64,000 bases of DNA from Hominenteromicrobium mulieris (GCF_020687165.1 NZ_JAJEQC010000003.1), one strand, 5' to 3'; positions 41,218 to 50,852 are shown, numbered from the stretch's first letter. Numbers and translations are program-made. The notes: generated by a model not told the origin, from the sequence alone.

Positions 41218-42927
41218 TCAAGCCGATATTTTTTGCTCTGCGTTCCACATAGCAGCATATTTTCCGCCTTTCGCAAGCAATTCCTCATGGGTTCCAGATT
41301 CAGCAATCCTGCCATCACCCATTACAAGGATTTGATCAGCGTTTTTGACAATGGAAAGGGTATGAGCAATCATTACCACTGTCTTTTTTTCTTTTAGCAG
41401 ATTGGCGATGGCCTGCTTTACGGCAAGCTCATTTTCAATGTCAAGAGATGCTGTTGCTTCATCCAAAAGCAGGATGGGGCTATTTTTCAGGATGGCGCGG
41501 GCTATTGAAATTCGCTGACGCTCACCGCCAGAGAGAAGATTTCCATTCTCGCCAGTCGGCGTATCGTATCCCTTTTCCATCTTACGGATGAAGCTGTCAC
41601 AGTTAGCCTCCCGGCAGGCAGCCTCGATTTCCGTGTCCGTAGCATTAGGACGAGCGTGTCGGATATTATCCCGGATGGTATCGTCAAAAAGAAATATGTC
41701 CTGGTCTACCATAGAAACTTGCTCCAGTACACGCTCTGCGGCAACATGGTTAATGGGTTTACCGCCAATAGAAATCGTCCCGCCCGTTGCTTCATAATAT
41801 TTTGCAATCAGGTTCAAAATAGTAGATTTTCCGGAGCCAGAGTCTCCGACAATGGCCGTGAGCTTTTGATCTGGCACCGTAAAGGTGGCGTGTTTTAGTA
41901 CCGGTTCACCGGGAACATATGCAAAATCTACATTGTCAAATGTGATTTCATGGGTAGCTGTGTGAAGCGGCTCCATGCTGCCAGTTTCCTCCGGCTCATT
42001 CATTACACTCAAGATTTTGTTTTTCGAGATCATCAGGTTCTTATAACTGGTAAGGTCTACAAAAATCGAGTTAGCCTGCTTTGCACAGAACAGGGGCAGC
42101 ATACAAATCAAAAGGTAGTCCACCGTGTTCAGTGTCCCTGCGACCCAGGGTGCATAGGCCAGCAAGATAACCAGCGGGCAGGACAGCCAACTCAAAATAC
42201 CAAAGGCCGCACCAATAGGAAGCACTTTTGATTCGTACACAAAGCTGATCCGGGAAAACTCCCGCATGGCGTTGATAACAGTTTTGTTCTTCATACCGCC
42301 TACACCATAAGCTCGGAAAGTCTGAATACCAGAAACATACTCAACAATGCTGCTGACGTTCTCCGCACAAATATCGTTCTTTTCTTTTCCATATTTCCGT
42401 ACCATGCGGAAAGAAAGCCATAGACCGGGGATTAAAAGAAGATCGGCTATCAGCAGGATAATTCCTGTCGGAACATAGAGCGTCATAACAAAGACAATCA
42501 ACATCAATGACAGGGCAAAATTCTTTGCAAAATCTCCGACTTTATGGGTCAGGATTTTTTCGTAGTTGTTTACGTCGCTTGTAATGGTGTTGATATAATC
42601 GCCGGTCTGCCCCTGCGTAAAGCGGGACAGTGGGATGCGTTTCAAATGGTCACCCATAAAAAGCCGAATATTCTTACTGACCTCCGCACCGCCAATCTGC
42701 GCTTTGGTATAACCGTAGCTGTAAATCAGGATACGGAGAAGAAAAACCACTGCAATAATACCGGTCAGAGCCAGAACGCGGTTCATGTCAAATTGACCCG
42801 ACCACAAAAACTGCATAACAGAGTAAAGCAGCATAAACAGGCTGCCGGAGAGAAGCCCTTCCAGAACAGTCCCACCAACGCCAATATAAAAATTACGGTT
42901 CTTTTTCAATACATCATGCTCACTCAT
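41218..42927 (-). CDS. ABC half-transporter, exporter fold (second gene of a pair)
   Basis: A 569-residue fusion of a six-helix membrane domain and an ATPase. Walker A GDSGSGKSTIL is at about residue 375, signature LSGGERQRISIARAI at about 475, Walker B ILLLDEATASLD just after. The N-terminus (MSEHDVLKKNRNFYIGVGGT) was chosen at 42927, overlapping the partner gene by eight bases. Pairs with this layout next to ECF genes and an AraC regulator resemble YbtP/YbtQ and IrtA/IrtB, which import siderophores despite an exporter fold, and could also be drug exporters. The direction and substrate are unknown. Confidence 0.88.
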   Translation of the reverse strand: MSEHDVLKKNRNFYIGVGGTVLEGLLSGSLFMLLYSVMQFLWSGQFDMNRVLALTGIIAVVFLLRILIYSYGYTKAQIGGAEVSKNIRLFMGDHLKRIPLSRFTQGQTGDYINTITSDVNNYEKILTHKVGDFAKNFALSLMLIVFVMTLYVPTGIILLIADLLLIPGLWLSFRMVRKYGKEKNDICAENVSSIVEYVSGIQTFRAYGVGGMKNKTVINAMREFSRISFVYESKVLPIGAAFGILSWLSCPLVILLAYAPWVAGTLNTVDYLLICMLPLFCAKQANSIFVDLTSYKNLMISKNKILSVMNEPEETGSMEPLHTATHEITFDNVDFAYVPGEPVLKHATFTVPDQKLTAIVGDSGSGKSTILNLIAKYYEATGGTISIGGKPINHVAAERVLEQVSMVDQDIFLFDDTIRDNIRHARPNATDTEIEAACREANCDSFIRKMEKGYDTPTGENGNLLSGGERQRISIARAILKNSPILLLDEATASLDIENELAVKQAIANLLKEKKTVVMIAHTLSIVKNADQILVMGDGRIAESGTHEELLAKGGKYAAMWNAEQKISA

Positions 42928-44683
42928 GCTGCTCGCCTCCCTCCAACTGATAAGTAATATTCCGGGCTGTTTCGTAGTCCTCCCACGCCTTCCGATAGTA
43001 AGCATTGTTCTTTCGGACTTCCTCATGGGTTCCGACACAGGTAATTGTGTGATTTTCAACCACTGCTACACGCTCGCACATCTTCAACGCGCTCAAACGA
43101 TGGGCTACCACAATGACAGTCTTTCCCTTACAGAGATTTTGAATGGCTTTGTCAATCTCCATCTGATTTTCCGGGTCAGAGGCACTTGTGGCCTCGTCCA
43201 AAATCAAGATAGGTGCATTTTTCAGAATTGCGCGGGCAATCGCAATCCGCTGTTTTTCACCGCCGGAGAAGCGGGAGCCGAAACTGCCCACTTTTGTGTC
43301 ATATCCATCCGGCAGGGACATGATAAAGTCATCAATCTGTGCCTCTTTTGCGGCAGCCCGCACTTCTTCCAGAGTAGCGTTACTACCCATACGGATATTT
43401 TCCAGCACGCTGTCACGGGTGAGGAAGGTCTTTTGAAATACGATAGCTATATTTTTCAGAATGGTATCGTAGTCAAGCTCCTTGACATTTTTGCCGCCAA
43501 TCAGCACTTCTCCTTCCTGCACATCGTAGAACCGGGAAATCAGTTCAATCACAGTGCTTTTACCGGCACCAGATCGGCCCACAAGAGCCATGCGCTCACC
43601 ATCATTGATTTTGAGGTTGACACCATGCAGTACATCGGTTTTGCCGTCATAGGAAAATCGGACATTGCGAAGTTCAATATCGTGATTTTGGGGAAAGTCC
43701 GTTCCACCCTCATAAATCGGAATATCCAGGATTTCTTTGGTCTTGGTAACAGCGTTCAGTACATTAGCAAAATTAGTCCCCAGTTCTTGCAGGGGGCGGA
43801 TTTCCGTCAGATACATGGAACCTACATAGACGAACAGCAAAAATGCGCTGGCCGCCAGTGAGCCTTTGAGGAAAAACATTCCGCCGATTGGAACCATCAG
43901 CAACATCCCACATTCGATGATAACAACAAAGGCCGCATAAGGTGGCCCCATGCGCCGGGAAGTTTCATTCCACATGGCGTTTTCTTCCTGGATAGCGTCT
44001 GAAAACTTTTGAAACGATTTGCTCCCCATGTTATAGGCTTTAATCAATTTCATTCCGCCGATATATTCGATCATAACAGAATTTAGTGTGGTAATGGATT
44101 GGTTGGCCCGTTCCATCAAATCATCGGTATTGCGGAACATCATCCCCATTACAACAACAGCAAGGATCAGCGGAACCAGGGAAATCAATGCCAGAGGAAT
44201 ATTGACGGTCATCAGGTAAATAAAGATGACTACCGGCCCAACCAGATAGCACACAAGGTCAGGAAGGTTATGGGCCAGGAACAACTCCAGCTTTTCAATA
44301 TCTTCATTCAGAACCGTTTTTATATCCCCGGTGCGCCGTTCATTCAAGGCCCCCAAAGGCGCTCTGGCCATGTGTTCCGCAACCATGCAGCGCACTTTGA
44401 ACAGTGCGCCGTATGCGCCTTTATGGGCTGCCACGCCGGAACAGCCGAATAATGCAAAACGCAGGGTAACAGCGGCGGCAATCATTGCCACAGTCTGTAC
44501 CACAAGTTCTTTTGTGCAGGCATTGTTAAATGTGGCATCCATCAGCCTGTAAATCCCAATATACGGAACAATAATACAAAGCCCACTGCACATGGACAGC
44601 AGGATTGCCAGGAACAGCCAGATTTTCTGGCCTCCGGCCCAATGGAGCAGCAGTGCTACTCTGTTTTCTTTTTTCTGCTTCAT
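42920..44683 (-). CDS. ABC half-transporter, exporter fold (first gene of a pair)
   Basis: A 587-residue membrane-ATPase fusion that would dimerise with the next gene's product. Walker A is GRSGAGKSTVI at about 365, signature FSGGEKQRIAIARAI at about 470, and Walker B ILILDEATSASD at about 490. Six helices lie in the first 300 residues (for example IWLFLAILLSMCSGLCIIVP, DLVCYLVGPVVIFIYLMTV). It starts three bases after the ECF ATPase stop. Catalytic motifs in both halves look complete, so neither is an obvious dead partner. Confidence 0.88.
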   Translation of the reverse strand: MKQKKENRVALLLHWAGGQKIWLFLAILLSMCSGLCIIVPYIGIYRLMDATFNNACTKELVVQTVAMIAAAVTLRFALFGCSGVAAHKGAYGALFKVRCMVAEHMARAPLGALNERRTGDIKTVLNEDIEKLELFLAHNLPDLVCYLVGPVVIFIYLMTVNIPLALISLVPLILAVVVMGMMFRNTDDLMERANQSITTLNSVMIEYIGGMKLIKAYNMGSKSFQKFSDAIQEENAMWNETSRRMGPPYAAFVVIIECGMLLMVPIGGMFFLKGSLAASAFLLFVYVGSMYLTEIRPLQELGTNFANVLNAVTKTKEILDIPIYEGGTDFPQNHDIELRNVRFSYDGKTDVLHGVNLKINDGERMALVGRSGAGKSTVIELISRFYDVQEGEVLIGGKNVKELDYDTILKNIAIVFQKTFLTRDSVLENIRMGSNATLEEVRAAAKEAQIDDFIMSLPDGYDTKVGSFGSRFSGGEKQRIAIARAILKNAPILILDEATSASDPENQMEIDKAIQNLCKGKTVIVVAHRLSALKMCERVAVVENHTITCVGTHEEVRKNNAYYRKAWEDYETARNITYQLEGGEQHE

Positions 44684-44686
44684 AGA

Positions 44687-46159
44687 CTACCTCTCCTTTC
44701 CATCTGAAACAGAGAACAGCTCTCTCAATTTCGGGAGGGCATCCATTGTAACTGGTACATCATCGGGCATTTCTCCCTCGTCAAAATGCAGGACACGTGA
44801 GCAGGTACGGCAGACAAATTCAAAATCGTGGGTGACAATGAAAATGACTTTTCCCATATTGGATAATCGCCGGATCAATCCTGCAACCTGCGTCATACTG
44901 TCAAAGTCAAGGCCGCTGGTCGGTTCATCAAATACAAGCAAGTCTTTCCCACAAATCATGCTGACAGCTACAGCTACTCGTTGCTTTTGACCGCCGGAAA
45001 GCGTGTTTGGATGTTGTTCTCGATATGGGGAAAGTCCCAGTTCTTCCAAAGTTGCATTTACCAGCGTTTGGTCTGGATTTCGGATGCCAAAGGAACATTC
45101 TGCTTCTACGCTGTCAGCGAAAAGCTCATAATTCACATCCTGCATGACCATATAAGAGCGTTGCAGCCTTTCCTTACGCTCAATCGGCTTGCTTTCCCAC
45201 AAAAATTGTCCATCGCAGTCTTTGTGAAGCCCACAGAGAGCGCGAGAAAATGTAGTCTTTCCGGCTCCATTGTGGCCGACCACGCCAATCACTTCACCCT
45301 TTCCTGCGGATAAGCCAATATCATGCAAAATGGTTCGCTTCTTGTAACGGAGCGTCACATTCCGTAGCTCTAATACCGGGATAGGGGCAATCGAGTGGGG
45401 TTTAGGTGGGAACACCGCCCGAAGATCAACTGCCCGCAGGCCCATGCGTTCACGCTCCTGTTCCGACAGCTGTCGAAATTCTTCCGGGGTATAAATCCCT
45501 TTGATTTCTCCTTTTTCCAGATAAACAATTCGGTCGGCCAGTTCCATCAGGTAGTACAGCCGGTGTTCTGCTATCAAAACCGTTTTGCCCTGCTTTTTTA
45601 TCAGCCGCAAATGCTCTCTCAACTCCTGAATGGAAGTCATATCCAAATTGGAGGACGGTTCATCCAGCAAATAAATCTGTGGGTTCATGGCATAAACAGA
45701 AGCGAAGGCGATTTTCTGCTTTTCACCGCCGGACAACTCAAAAATATTCCGGTTCCGCAGCTTTTGAATACGCAGATCGTCGGCTGTCTGTTCCACTCGC
45801 TCTATCAGCTCTTGTGGAGGACGAGCCTCGTTCTCAATTCCAAAGGCAATCTCGCTGTCTGTATCAACATTGAAAAACTGCGTCCGTGGATTTTGGAAAA
45901 CGGAGCCAACCTTAGCGGCAATCTGATACATAGGGATATTGCTGATTTCCTGACCATCTACCAGCACACGGCCATGAAGCTCTCCCTGATAAAACTGAGG
46001 TATCAGTCCATTCACCAGCCTTGTAATCGTTGTTTTTCCGCACCCGCTGCGGCCACAGAACAGGACGCATTCTCCGTCCGAAATTTTCAAATTGATGTCA
46101 TGCAGCCCACCATGTTCCTGCCCCGTATAGGAAAACGATACATTTTCAAACTCAATCAA
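44687..46159 (-). CDS. ECF transporter ATPase with two fused nucleotide-binding domains
   Basis: A 490-residue fusion of two EcfA-type ATPases. Domain one: GRSGCGKTTITRL, LSGGEKQKIAFAS and YLLDEPSSNLD (about residues 35-165). Domain two: GHNGAGKTTFSR, LSGGQKQRVAVAV and LVFDEPTSGLD (about 290-430). It would power vitamin or metal uptake together with the T and S components encoded upstream. TTG 46159 was chosen because GGGGAGG lies nine bases before it; an ATG at 46183 precedes the ribosome site. It overlaps the T-component gene by four bases. Confidence 0.88.
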   Translation of the reverse strand: MIEFENVSFSYTGQEHGGLHDINLKISDGECVLFCGRSGCGKTTITRLVNGLIPQFYQGELHGRVLVDGQEISNIPMYQIAAKVGSVFQNPRTQFFNVDTDSEIAFGIENEARPPQELIERVEQTADDLRIQKLRNRNIFELSGGEKQKIAFASVYAMNPQIYLLDEPSSNLDMTSIQELREHLRLIKKQGKTVLIAEHRLYYLMELADRIVYLEKGEIKGIYTPEEFRQLSEQERERMGLRAVDLRAVFPPKPHSIAPIPVLELRNVTLRYKKRTILHDIGLSAGKGEVIGVVGHNGAGKTTFSRALCGLHKDCDGQFLWESKPIERKERLQRSYMVMQDVNYELFADSVEAECSFGIRNPDQTLVNATLEELGLSPYREQHPNTLSGGQKQRVAVAVSMICGKDLLVFDEPTSGLDFDSMTQVAGLIRRLSNMGKVIFIVTHDFEFVCRTCSRVLHFDEGEMPDDVPVTMDALPKLRELFSVSDGKER

Positions 46160-46881
46160 CCAATCACACCTCCCCGCACACATAATTCAAAAATCAGATA
46201 AGCTACGGCAACGGCCATGACACCCCAATCGGCAACTCCGCATTTTATCTGGACAAGACAGGTGCGTGGATTGGGATTTTCAATTCCACGGGTGACAGAA
46301 GCAACAGAAAGATCATCCGCTGCTTTTGAAGCTGCCATCAACAAAGGCACATAAATACACTCAACCGTCATGCCCGGATGTGCTAAAAAGCCCGCCAGAG
46401 AAGGTGAAACATCTCTCATCCGCATAGCGTCCTTGATATATCGCCAGTCCTCTTGAATAGTTGGAATGTACCGCAGCATAACTGCCATAGGAATTACTAA
46501 CTTTTTGGGTGCGTGGACACGGTTCATAGCAGACAGGAACTCATTGACTTTTGTAGTAGTCAGAACAATCCCAGCCAAGGTTCCGCACGCATAGACCTTA
46601 TGAAACAATCCTAAAAAGGCAATAAACATTGTCCGCAGCGTGCCTGTCATTTCTGCCATGATCCAAACTGTCAGGACACAGATGACCGCATAAAAGCATA
46701 CAGCCTTAATGACATATTTCCACTTTCCAAAGAAAGCACCCAATATCGCAATCAGCATAACAAGGACAAATTGATATGCAAGTGAAGGAGCGAACATGGA
46801 CGATAAAACACATATAAGAATAAGAAAGAGCTTGGCCCGTGGGTCGAGCCAAAGCCCTTTCTTGTGGCGTTTACCGCTCAT
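46156..46881 (-). CDS. ECF transporter transmembrane (T) component
   Basis: A 241-residue membrane protein of the EcfT/CbiQ type. It has several hydrophobic helices and the two charged coupling motifs of the family near residues 150-175 (AMRMRDVSPS and SKAADDLSVASVTRGIENP, with the A-R-G-like Ser-Val-Thr-Arg-Gly). It starts four bases inside the end of the S-component gene and ends overlapping the ATPase gene, so the whole ECF set is one tightly packed operon. Confidence 0.87.
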   Translation of the reverse strand: MSGKRHKKGLWLDPRAKLFLILICVLSSMFAPSLAYQFVLVMLIAILGAFFGKWKYVIKAVCFYAVICVLTVWIMAEMTGTLRTMFIAFLGLFHKVYACGTLAGIVLTTTKVNEFLSAMNRVHAPKKLVIPMAVMLRYIPTIQEDWRYIKDAMRMRDVSPSLAGFLAHPGMTVECIYVPLLMAASKAADDLSVASVTRGIENPNPRTCLVQIKCGVADWGVMAVAVAYLIFELCVRGGVIG

Positions 46882-47489
46882 GCTGTAATACCTGCTTTTT
46901 CAAACTGCTTTTTCAGCATTTTGCAGCCTACAAAAGCGCTGATTGCAGATGTAATGATAACAGCAGCGAACATGGCAATCAGGATGCCGGTATTTGCAGT
47001 TGCCTGCATGGTGTCGATGTAGCTCTGTTCAGTTCCGTTTCCCAGCATAGTCTGTGCCCAGCCGTTGGGGTCAACAAAGAACACGATATACGAACCAGTG
47101 CCGCCGAGAGAGAACAGGATATAAGACAGGCTGTTGAGTTTTTTGCTTTTGTACTGCCCTGCACCAGCAACGAAGTCCGCGACAATCGCCATGATCAGGT
47201 AGCCCAATGCAAAAGCCCAGTGCATACCGGTCACGAACCAAATAATACCCATGATAATGCCCGTTATAGAAAGGCTCCAACGCTTATGTACTTTTGCAAT
47301 CAGCAAAAGATAAATGGGGCCAGCAAGCAGCCCACCTCCTGCTGGCATGAAAAAAGTAAGTACAGGATTCGTTGCAAAAAAGACACCGCCCACCAATACA
47401 AAAACAAATAACAGTGCAGTAAAAATACCTGTTGTTACAAGGTCTTTCACTGTCAGACCTTTGTTCATAGAATTTACTTGATTACTCAT
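46878..47489 (-). CDS. MptD/Trep_Strep-family putative ECF S component
   Basis: A 203-residue six-helix substrate-binding membrane protein of the MptD/Trep_Strep (TIGR02185) type. Landmarks are GLTVKDLVTTGIFTALLFVF, FMPAGGGLLAGPIYLLLIAK, GMHWAFALGYLIMAIVADFV and the ISAFVGCKMLKKQFEKAG end. It confers substrate specificity for the ECF complex encoded behind it; the substrate of this family is not established. It is the first gene of the leftward operon and is divergent from the AraC regulator. Confidence 0.85.
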   Translation of the reverse strand: MSNQVNSMNKGLTVKDLVTTGIFTALLFVFVLVGGVFFATNPVLTFFMPAGGGLLAGPIYLLLIAKVHKRWSLSITGIIMGIIWFVTGMHWAFALGYLIMAIVADFVAGAGQYKSKKLNSLSYILFSLGGTGSYIVFFVDPNGWAQTMLGNGTEQSYIDTMQATANTGILIAMFAAVIITSAISAFVGCKMLKKQFEKAGITA

Positions 47490-47675
47490 TTTGACCTCCT
47501 ACCTTTCATTGTCTTGACTCGACAAATGGTTTGTGATATTCTGCAGTTAGATAGTTCTAACCACTGTCTAATACAATACGCATTTATCGAACAACATTCA
47601 ATAGGTCCCGGCGATGTTCGTCTGTTCCTTTCAAAAGCTCGTCTAATCGTTGCAAAAAGGAGGCGGTCTGTTTTC

Positions 47676-48644
47676 ATGTGTGAAATTATTGACCAGTTTT
47701 ATACACCGTTGCTGATTGAACACGGTTTTATCCATGACCCAGACAACCAGCAATATGGGGCATTAGGTGACTGCTGGAAACTTTCTCCCGAAGTTGGAGA
47801 AGGCACCTACTGGACTTATGGACAGAAAGACTTGTATGATATTAAAATCCATAACTTTTCCTTCCACGAAGATTTCATGTTGGAATGCTCCATGCCGGAA
47901 TGTCTGAGTATCACTCGGTATGACTCTATTTCCGGGGAGGAATTATCTCCATACCGTAGACTGTCTGCCGGTTATATCAAAACATTTATTGGAGGCTACG
48001 CTCCATACAAGGCTTTGATACATAAAAATATTCCAATCCGTTCGGTTGGGATTGAGATTGCACCGGCATATTATGAGGACTACCTGAAAAAACTGTACCC
48101 AGAGGCACAGATCAATCCTGTGGATGCATTTCGGAAGATCGACCAAACTTCCGACTTTCCAGAAATGTCACGGTTACTCACAGAAATCAAGGACTATCGT
48201 GGGGAAGGGATTGCCGCAAAACTTTTTTATGAGGGAAAAGTTGCAGAAGCAGTTTCAATGGTAGTGGAATATCAGAAGAAACATCCTGATAAACCAGCCC
48301 ATAAGCTCTCTCAACAGGATATTGAAAATCTTCAAATAGTTGCCGCTTATCTTAGCGACCACTATGCTTTTGATATTCCTCTGGAACGGCTAACACAGAT
48401 TGCCTGCATGGGAACAACAAAGCTCAAAAGCTGTTTTAAGAAATACTACGACTGCACCATCACAGAGTATGTTCAGCAGAGGCGTATGAGCCAAGCAGAA
48501 TATCTGCTGGCATACACAGAGTTGACAGTAGGGCAAGTTGCCCAAACAGTAGGTTATTCCACTTCAAGCCGATTTGCAGAATTATTCCGCAAAAGCACTG
48601 GATTGTTACCATTAGAGTACAGAAAAAACGCACAACGAAAGTAA
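47676..48644 (+). CDS. AraC-family transcriptional regulator of the transporter cargo
   Basis: A 322-residue regulator. The N-terminal 215 residues form a ligand-binding domain (YTPLLIEHGFIHDPDNQQYG start, GGYAPYKALIHKNIPIRSVG). The C-terminal 100 residues are an AraC DNA-binding domain: IPLERLTQIACMGTTKLKSC and TVGQVAQTVGYSTSSRFAEL for the two helix-turn-helices. ATG 47676 has AAAAAGGAGG upstream at a long 13-base spacing. It is divergent from the ECF/ABC operon with a 186-base shared control region, so it most likely controls those genes in response to their substrate. Confidence 0.88.
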   Translation: MCEIIDQFYTPLLIEHGFIHDPDNQQYGALGDCWKLSPEVGEGTYWTYGQKDLYDIKIHNFSFHEDFMLECSMPECLSITRYDSISGEELSPYRRLSAGYIKTFIGGYAPYKALIHKNIPIRSVGIEIAPAYYEDYLKKLYPEAQINPVDAFRKIDQTSDFPEMSRLLTEIKDYRGEGIAAKLFYEGKVAEAVSMVVEYQKKHPDKPAHKLSQQDIENLQIVAAYLSDHYAFDIPLERLTQIACMGTTKLKSCFKKYYDCTITEYVQQRRMSQAEYLLAYTELTVGQVAQTVGYSTSSRFAELFRKSTGLLPLEYRKNAQRK

Positions 48645-48647
48645 AAT

Positions 48648-48686
48648 GAGCGCCAGAGTTTACTCTGGCGCTCGTCTGATTTTGTG
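48648..48686 (+). terminator. Terminator of the AraC regulator gene
   Basis: GAGCGCCAGAG pairs perfectly with CTCTGGCGCTC around a TTTA loop, followed by a T-containing tail. It probably also marks the right end of the cargo. Confidence 0.85.
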
Positions 48687-48786
48687 CTGAATTATAAAAT
48701 GTAGTGAAATTAAATAGTCAGTAGTATGAAATAGATAGTCGTTCAAATAATATCACATGAAATGTAAAATCATATCAGGTGATGTT

Positions 48787-49146
48787 ATGAAGATAGAACG
48801 AGATGAAAGACGCTTTGATTTTCACGATATAGGGCTCGCCATCAAGCGGGCAAGAGAAGCCAGCGGCATGACGCAGGAGCAACTGGCCTATATTGTCGAC
48901 CGCGCTCCGCGTACCATTATGTATAACGAAAATGACGGCCAGCATCCAAGCCTCAACACCTTTTATCAGATGGTCACAATGTTTGATATATCGGTGGATC
49001 AATACTTTTACCCGTCCCAAAATAGCGGGAGCGAGTGCAGAAAGCGGATTGATGCCATGTTGAACGCCTTGGACGAAAGAGAATTGAAAATCGTTGAAGC
49101 TACAATCCAAGCGATGAAAGCATCGAAAGAAACGGAGGAAACGTAA
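48787..49146 (+). CDS. XRE-family regulator of element 2
   Basis: A 119-residue repressor-like protein with a helix-turn-helix GLAIKRAREASGMTQEQLAY followed by IVDRAPRTIMYNENDGQHPS and a C-terminal helical segment (ALDERELKIVEATIQAMKAS). ATG 48787 lies five bases after an AGGTGA site; an ATG at 48757 is possible but has no ribosome site. Tn1549-like elements carry such regulators near the relaxase. It is a candidate binder of the palindromes nearby, which is untested. Confidence 0.82.
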   Translation: MKIERDERRFDFHDIGLAIKRAREASGMTQEQLAYIVDRAPRTIMYNENDGQHPSLNTFYQMVTMFDISVDQYFYPSQNSGSECRKRIDAMLNALDERELKIVEATIQAMKASKETEET

Positions 49147-49172
49147 AAGAAAGCGTAACCTCCGTTTTTTGC
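49131..49172 (+). terminator. Terminator of the XRE gene
   Basis: AACGGAGG pairs with CCTCCGTT around the stop codon region and is followed by TTTTT. Confidence 0.75.
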
Positions 49173-49290
49173 GCCATGTTGCGGGTTGCGCGTTTTGGCA
49201 AGCAATTCGGGTGTGGCCACACTCCGAAATTTTTGCAGGGCGCAGGGCCCGCAAAAATGCTTGTTGGGGAGCTCCCCAAACCCGCTGTGC

Positions 49291-49313
49291 TTCGGGACAA
49301 ATTGTCCCAAAGT
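49291..49313. repeat. Element 2 palindrome, copy 4
   Basis: CTTCGGGACA and TGTCCCAAAG around AAT, between the convergent XRE and relaxase genes, 35 bases beyond the relaxase stop. Confidence 0.9.
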
Positions 49314-49347
49314 CCCGGTGCGTTGCACCGTAGTCTGCGGCCCGTCA

Positions 49348-50754
49348 CTATCGTTCCTGGGCCTTATTTTCACGCTCGTCTGTTATGCCGAGCAGATGAT
49401 CAATGTTCGCTTTTATTGCCACGGCCTCCCGCATTTGCCGCTGGGCCTCCCGGTATTCTGCATAAAGCGCTTTCTTTTGTCCCGCCAGCTCACGGCGGGA
49501 TTTTTTTAGTGCTTCAATCTTAGGGAGTTTTGCGCCGTTCAGTATGGTGTTCATAGTATCCTTTGCCGCCCGGTAAGTGGCAAGCTCCGCTTCGTGCTGG
49601 GCCAGATACTTTTTGCTGTACCGCGCAGCTTTGTATCCATCAAACACCGGGCGAGTCTTGGCATAGTCCACCGTGGCAGCCATCAGCTCCGAGGTTTTGG
49701 AAATAGCCTCCTCCGTTGTGCGGAGCTCGTCAGACAGCTTGTGAAAGTGATCCACCGCAGCCTCGGTGCTGGCCGTCAGTGCCGCATAGTCTGTCAGATG
49801 ATGCTCCTGCAAATACTGGAGCGCGGCGGCCATTTGTTTTAGGTTGTAGACCTTGGCCCATCGTTCATAGGCCGGGCCCTTGCCTTGGGCCATACGCTCT
49901 TGAATGTCGATGATGAGATTAACTCGCCGTGGCGGAACCGTGGGCTCCTCGGGCAGTTCGGGGAGTGGACGTTCCCCGGCAATTACCGCCTTGATGTCCT
50001 CCGGGTCAAATCCAACTCCAAGTGTAGAAGCCCGGAGCCGGGTCGGTTTTTCCTGCCCGGGTGCAAGGAATGAGATGACACCGCCCTGCCCATGTTTCAC
50101 CGCAAAGCCGGACTCCTCCATGAGACGAAGAAAGTCGGCAAAGTCCGTGGGCTTTTTCTCCAAAGCGGCGAGAACAGCCAGCCGCACCCGCTGCTTGGCA
50201 GAGGGTGGCTTTTCTCCGATCCACTGTCCATAGTGGAGAAAACGACCCTTGCTGTGCTGGCACGGATTTTGGATAACAGACAATTCATGTTCGATGCACA
50301 CGCGGTCAGAGAGCCGCCGCAGGGCAAAGGACGAACCAATGAAATTATGAAATTTCCGGGAGCGGTCAAAGGCCGTCGCATTGAAATAAATGTGATTGTG
50401 GATATGGGCCTTGTCGGTATGCGTACAGACGAAGAACTGATACTTTCCCTTTGTCCAGCGCATCGCCGTTTCATAGCCGATACGGTTTGCTTCTTCCGCC
50501 GTAACCTCCCCGGGCAGGAACGCCTGCCGGATCTGAAAGAACAGGGCCCCGCGAGACACGGCCCGGCCTGTCTCTGCAAGGTATTGACTTTTTACCAGAA
50601 GAAACTCGGCGGGAGCCGTGTTCGGATCGCAGAGATAGGAAGATACGGCTCCCAGCTTTTCCGGGTTCAGGCCATAGGTGAAACGATCCTCCATCGTTTG
50701 AATTGCACTTTTTCCCGCCGCTGTTTTATAAGGGCGGATGTAGGTTGTCGCCGT
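49348..50754 (-). CDS. Relaxase (MobP-type), start codon apparently ACG
   Basis: Nicks oriT and pilots the transferred strand. The relaxase domain shows TYIRPYKTAAGKSAIQTMED, the HTDKAHIHNHIYFN metal-binding triad near residue 120 and a long helical C-terminus. AAGGAGG sits seven bases before codons that read ACG GCG ACA ACC, where relatives have ATG GCG ACA ACC. The only upstream in-frame start is TTG 50775, which lies before the ribosome site and has none of its own. Translation may be poor. Coordinates here use ACG 50754; 468 residues. Confidence 0.85.
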   Translation of the reverse strand, partial: TATTYIRPYKTAAGKSAIQTMEDRFTYGLNPEKLGAVSSYLCDPNTAPAEFLLVKSQYLAETGRAVSRGALFFQIRQAFLPGEVTAEEANRIGYETAMRWTKGKYQFFVCTHTDKAHIHNHIYFNATAFDRSRKFHNFIGSSFALRRLSDRVCIEHELSVIQNPCQHSKGRFLHYGQWIGEKPPSAKQRVRLAVLAALEKKPTDFADFLRLMEESGFAVKHGQGGVISFLAPGQEKPTRLRASTLGVGFDPEDIKAVIAGERPLPELPEEPTVPPRRVNLIIDIQERMAQGKGPAYERWAKVYNLKQMAAALQYLQEHHLTDYAALTASTEAAVDHFHKLSDELRTTEEAISKTSELMAATVDYAKTRPVFDGYKAARYSKKYLAQHEAELATYRAAKDTMNTILNGAKLPKIEALKKSRRELAGQKKALYAEYREAQRQMREAVAIKANIDHLLGITDERENKAQER

Positions 50755-50787
50755 AGAAATCCCTCCTTCCGGCAAATAGTATTTTTA

Positions 50788-50810
50788 CTTTGGGACACTT
50801 TGTCCCGAAG
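50788..50810. repeat. Element 2 palindrome, copy 5
   Basis: CTTTGGGACA and TGTCCCGAAG around CTT, between mobC and the relaxase gene, 34 bases upstream of the relaxase initiation site. Confidence 0.9.
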
Positions 50811-50852
50811 TAGAAAAAACCGGGGAGCGGTATCAACCACTCCCCGGACGGG

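Noticed and set aside
49180..49350. GC-rich spacer between the XRE and relaxase genes as a non-coding RNA gene
   Set aside because: Some pairing is possible, but no promoter or conserved structure could be identified by eye.
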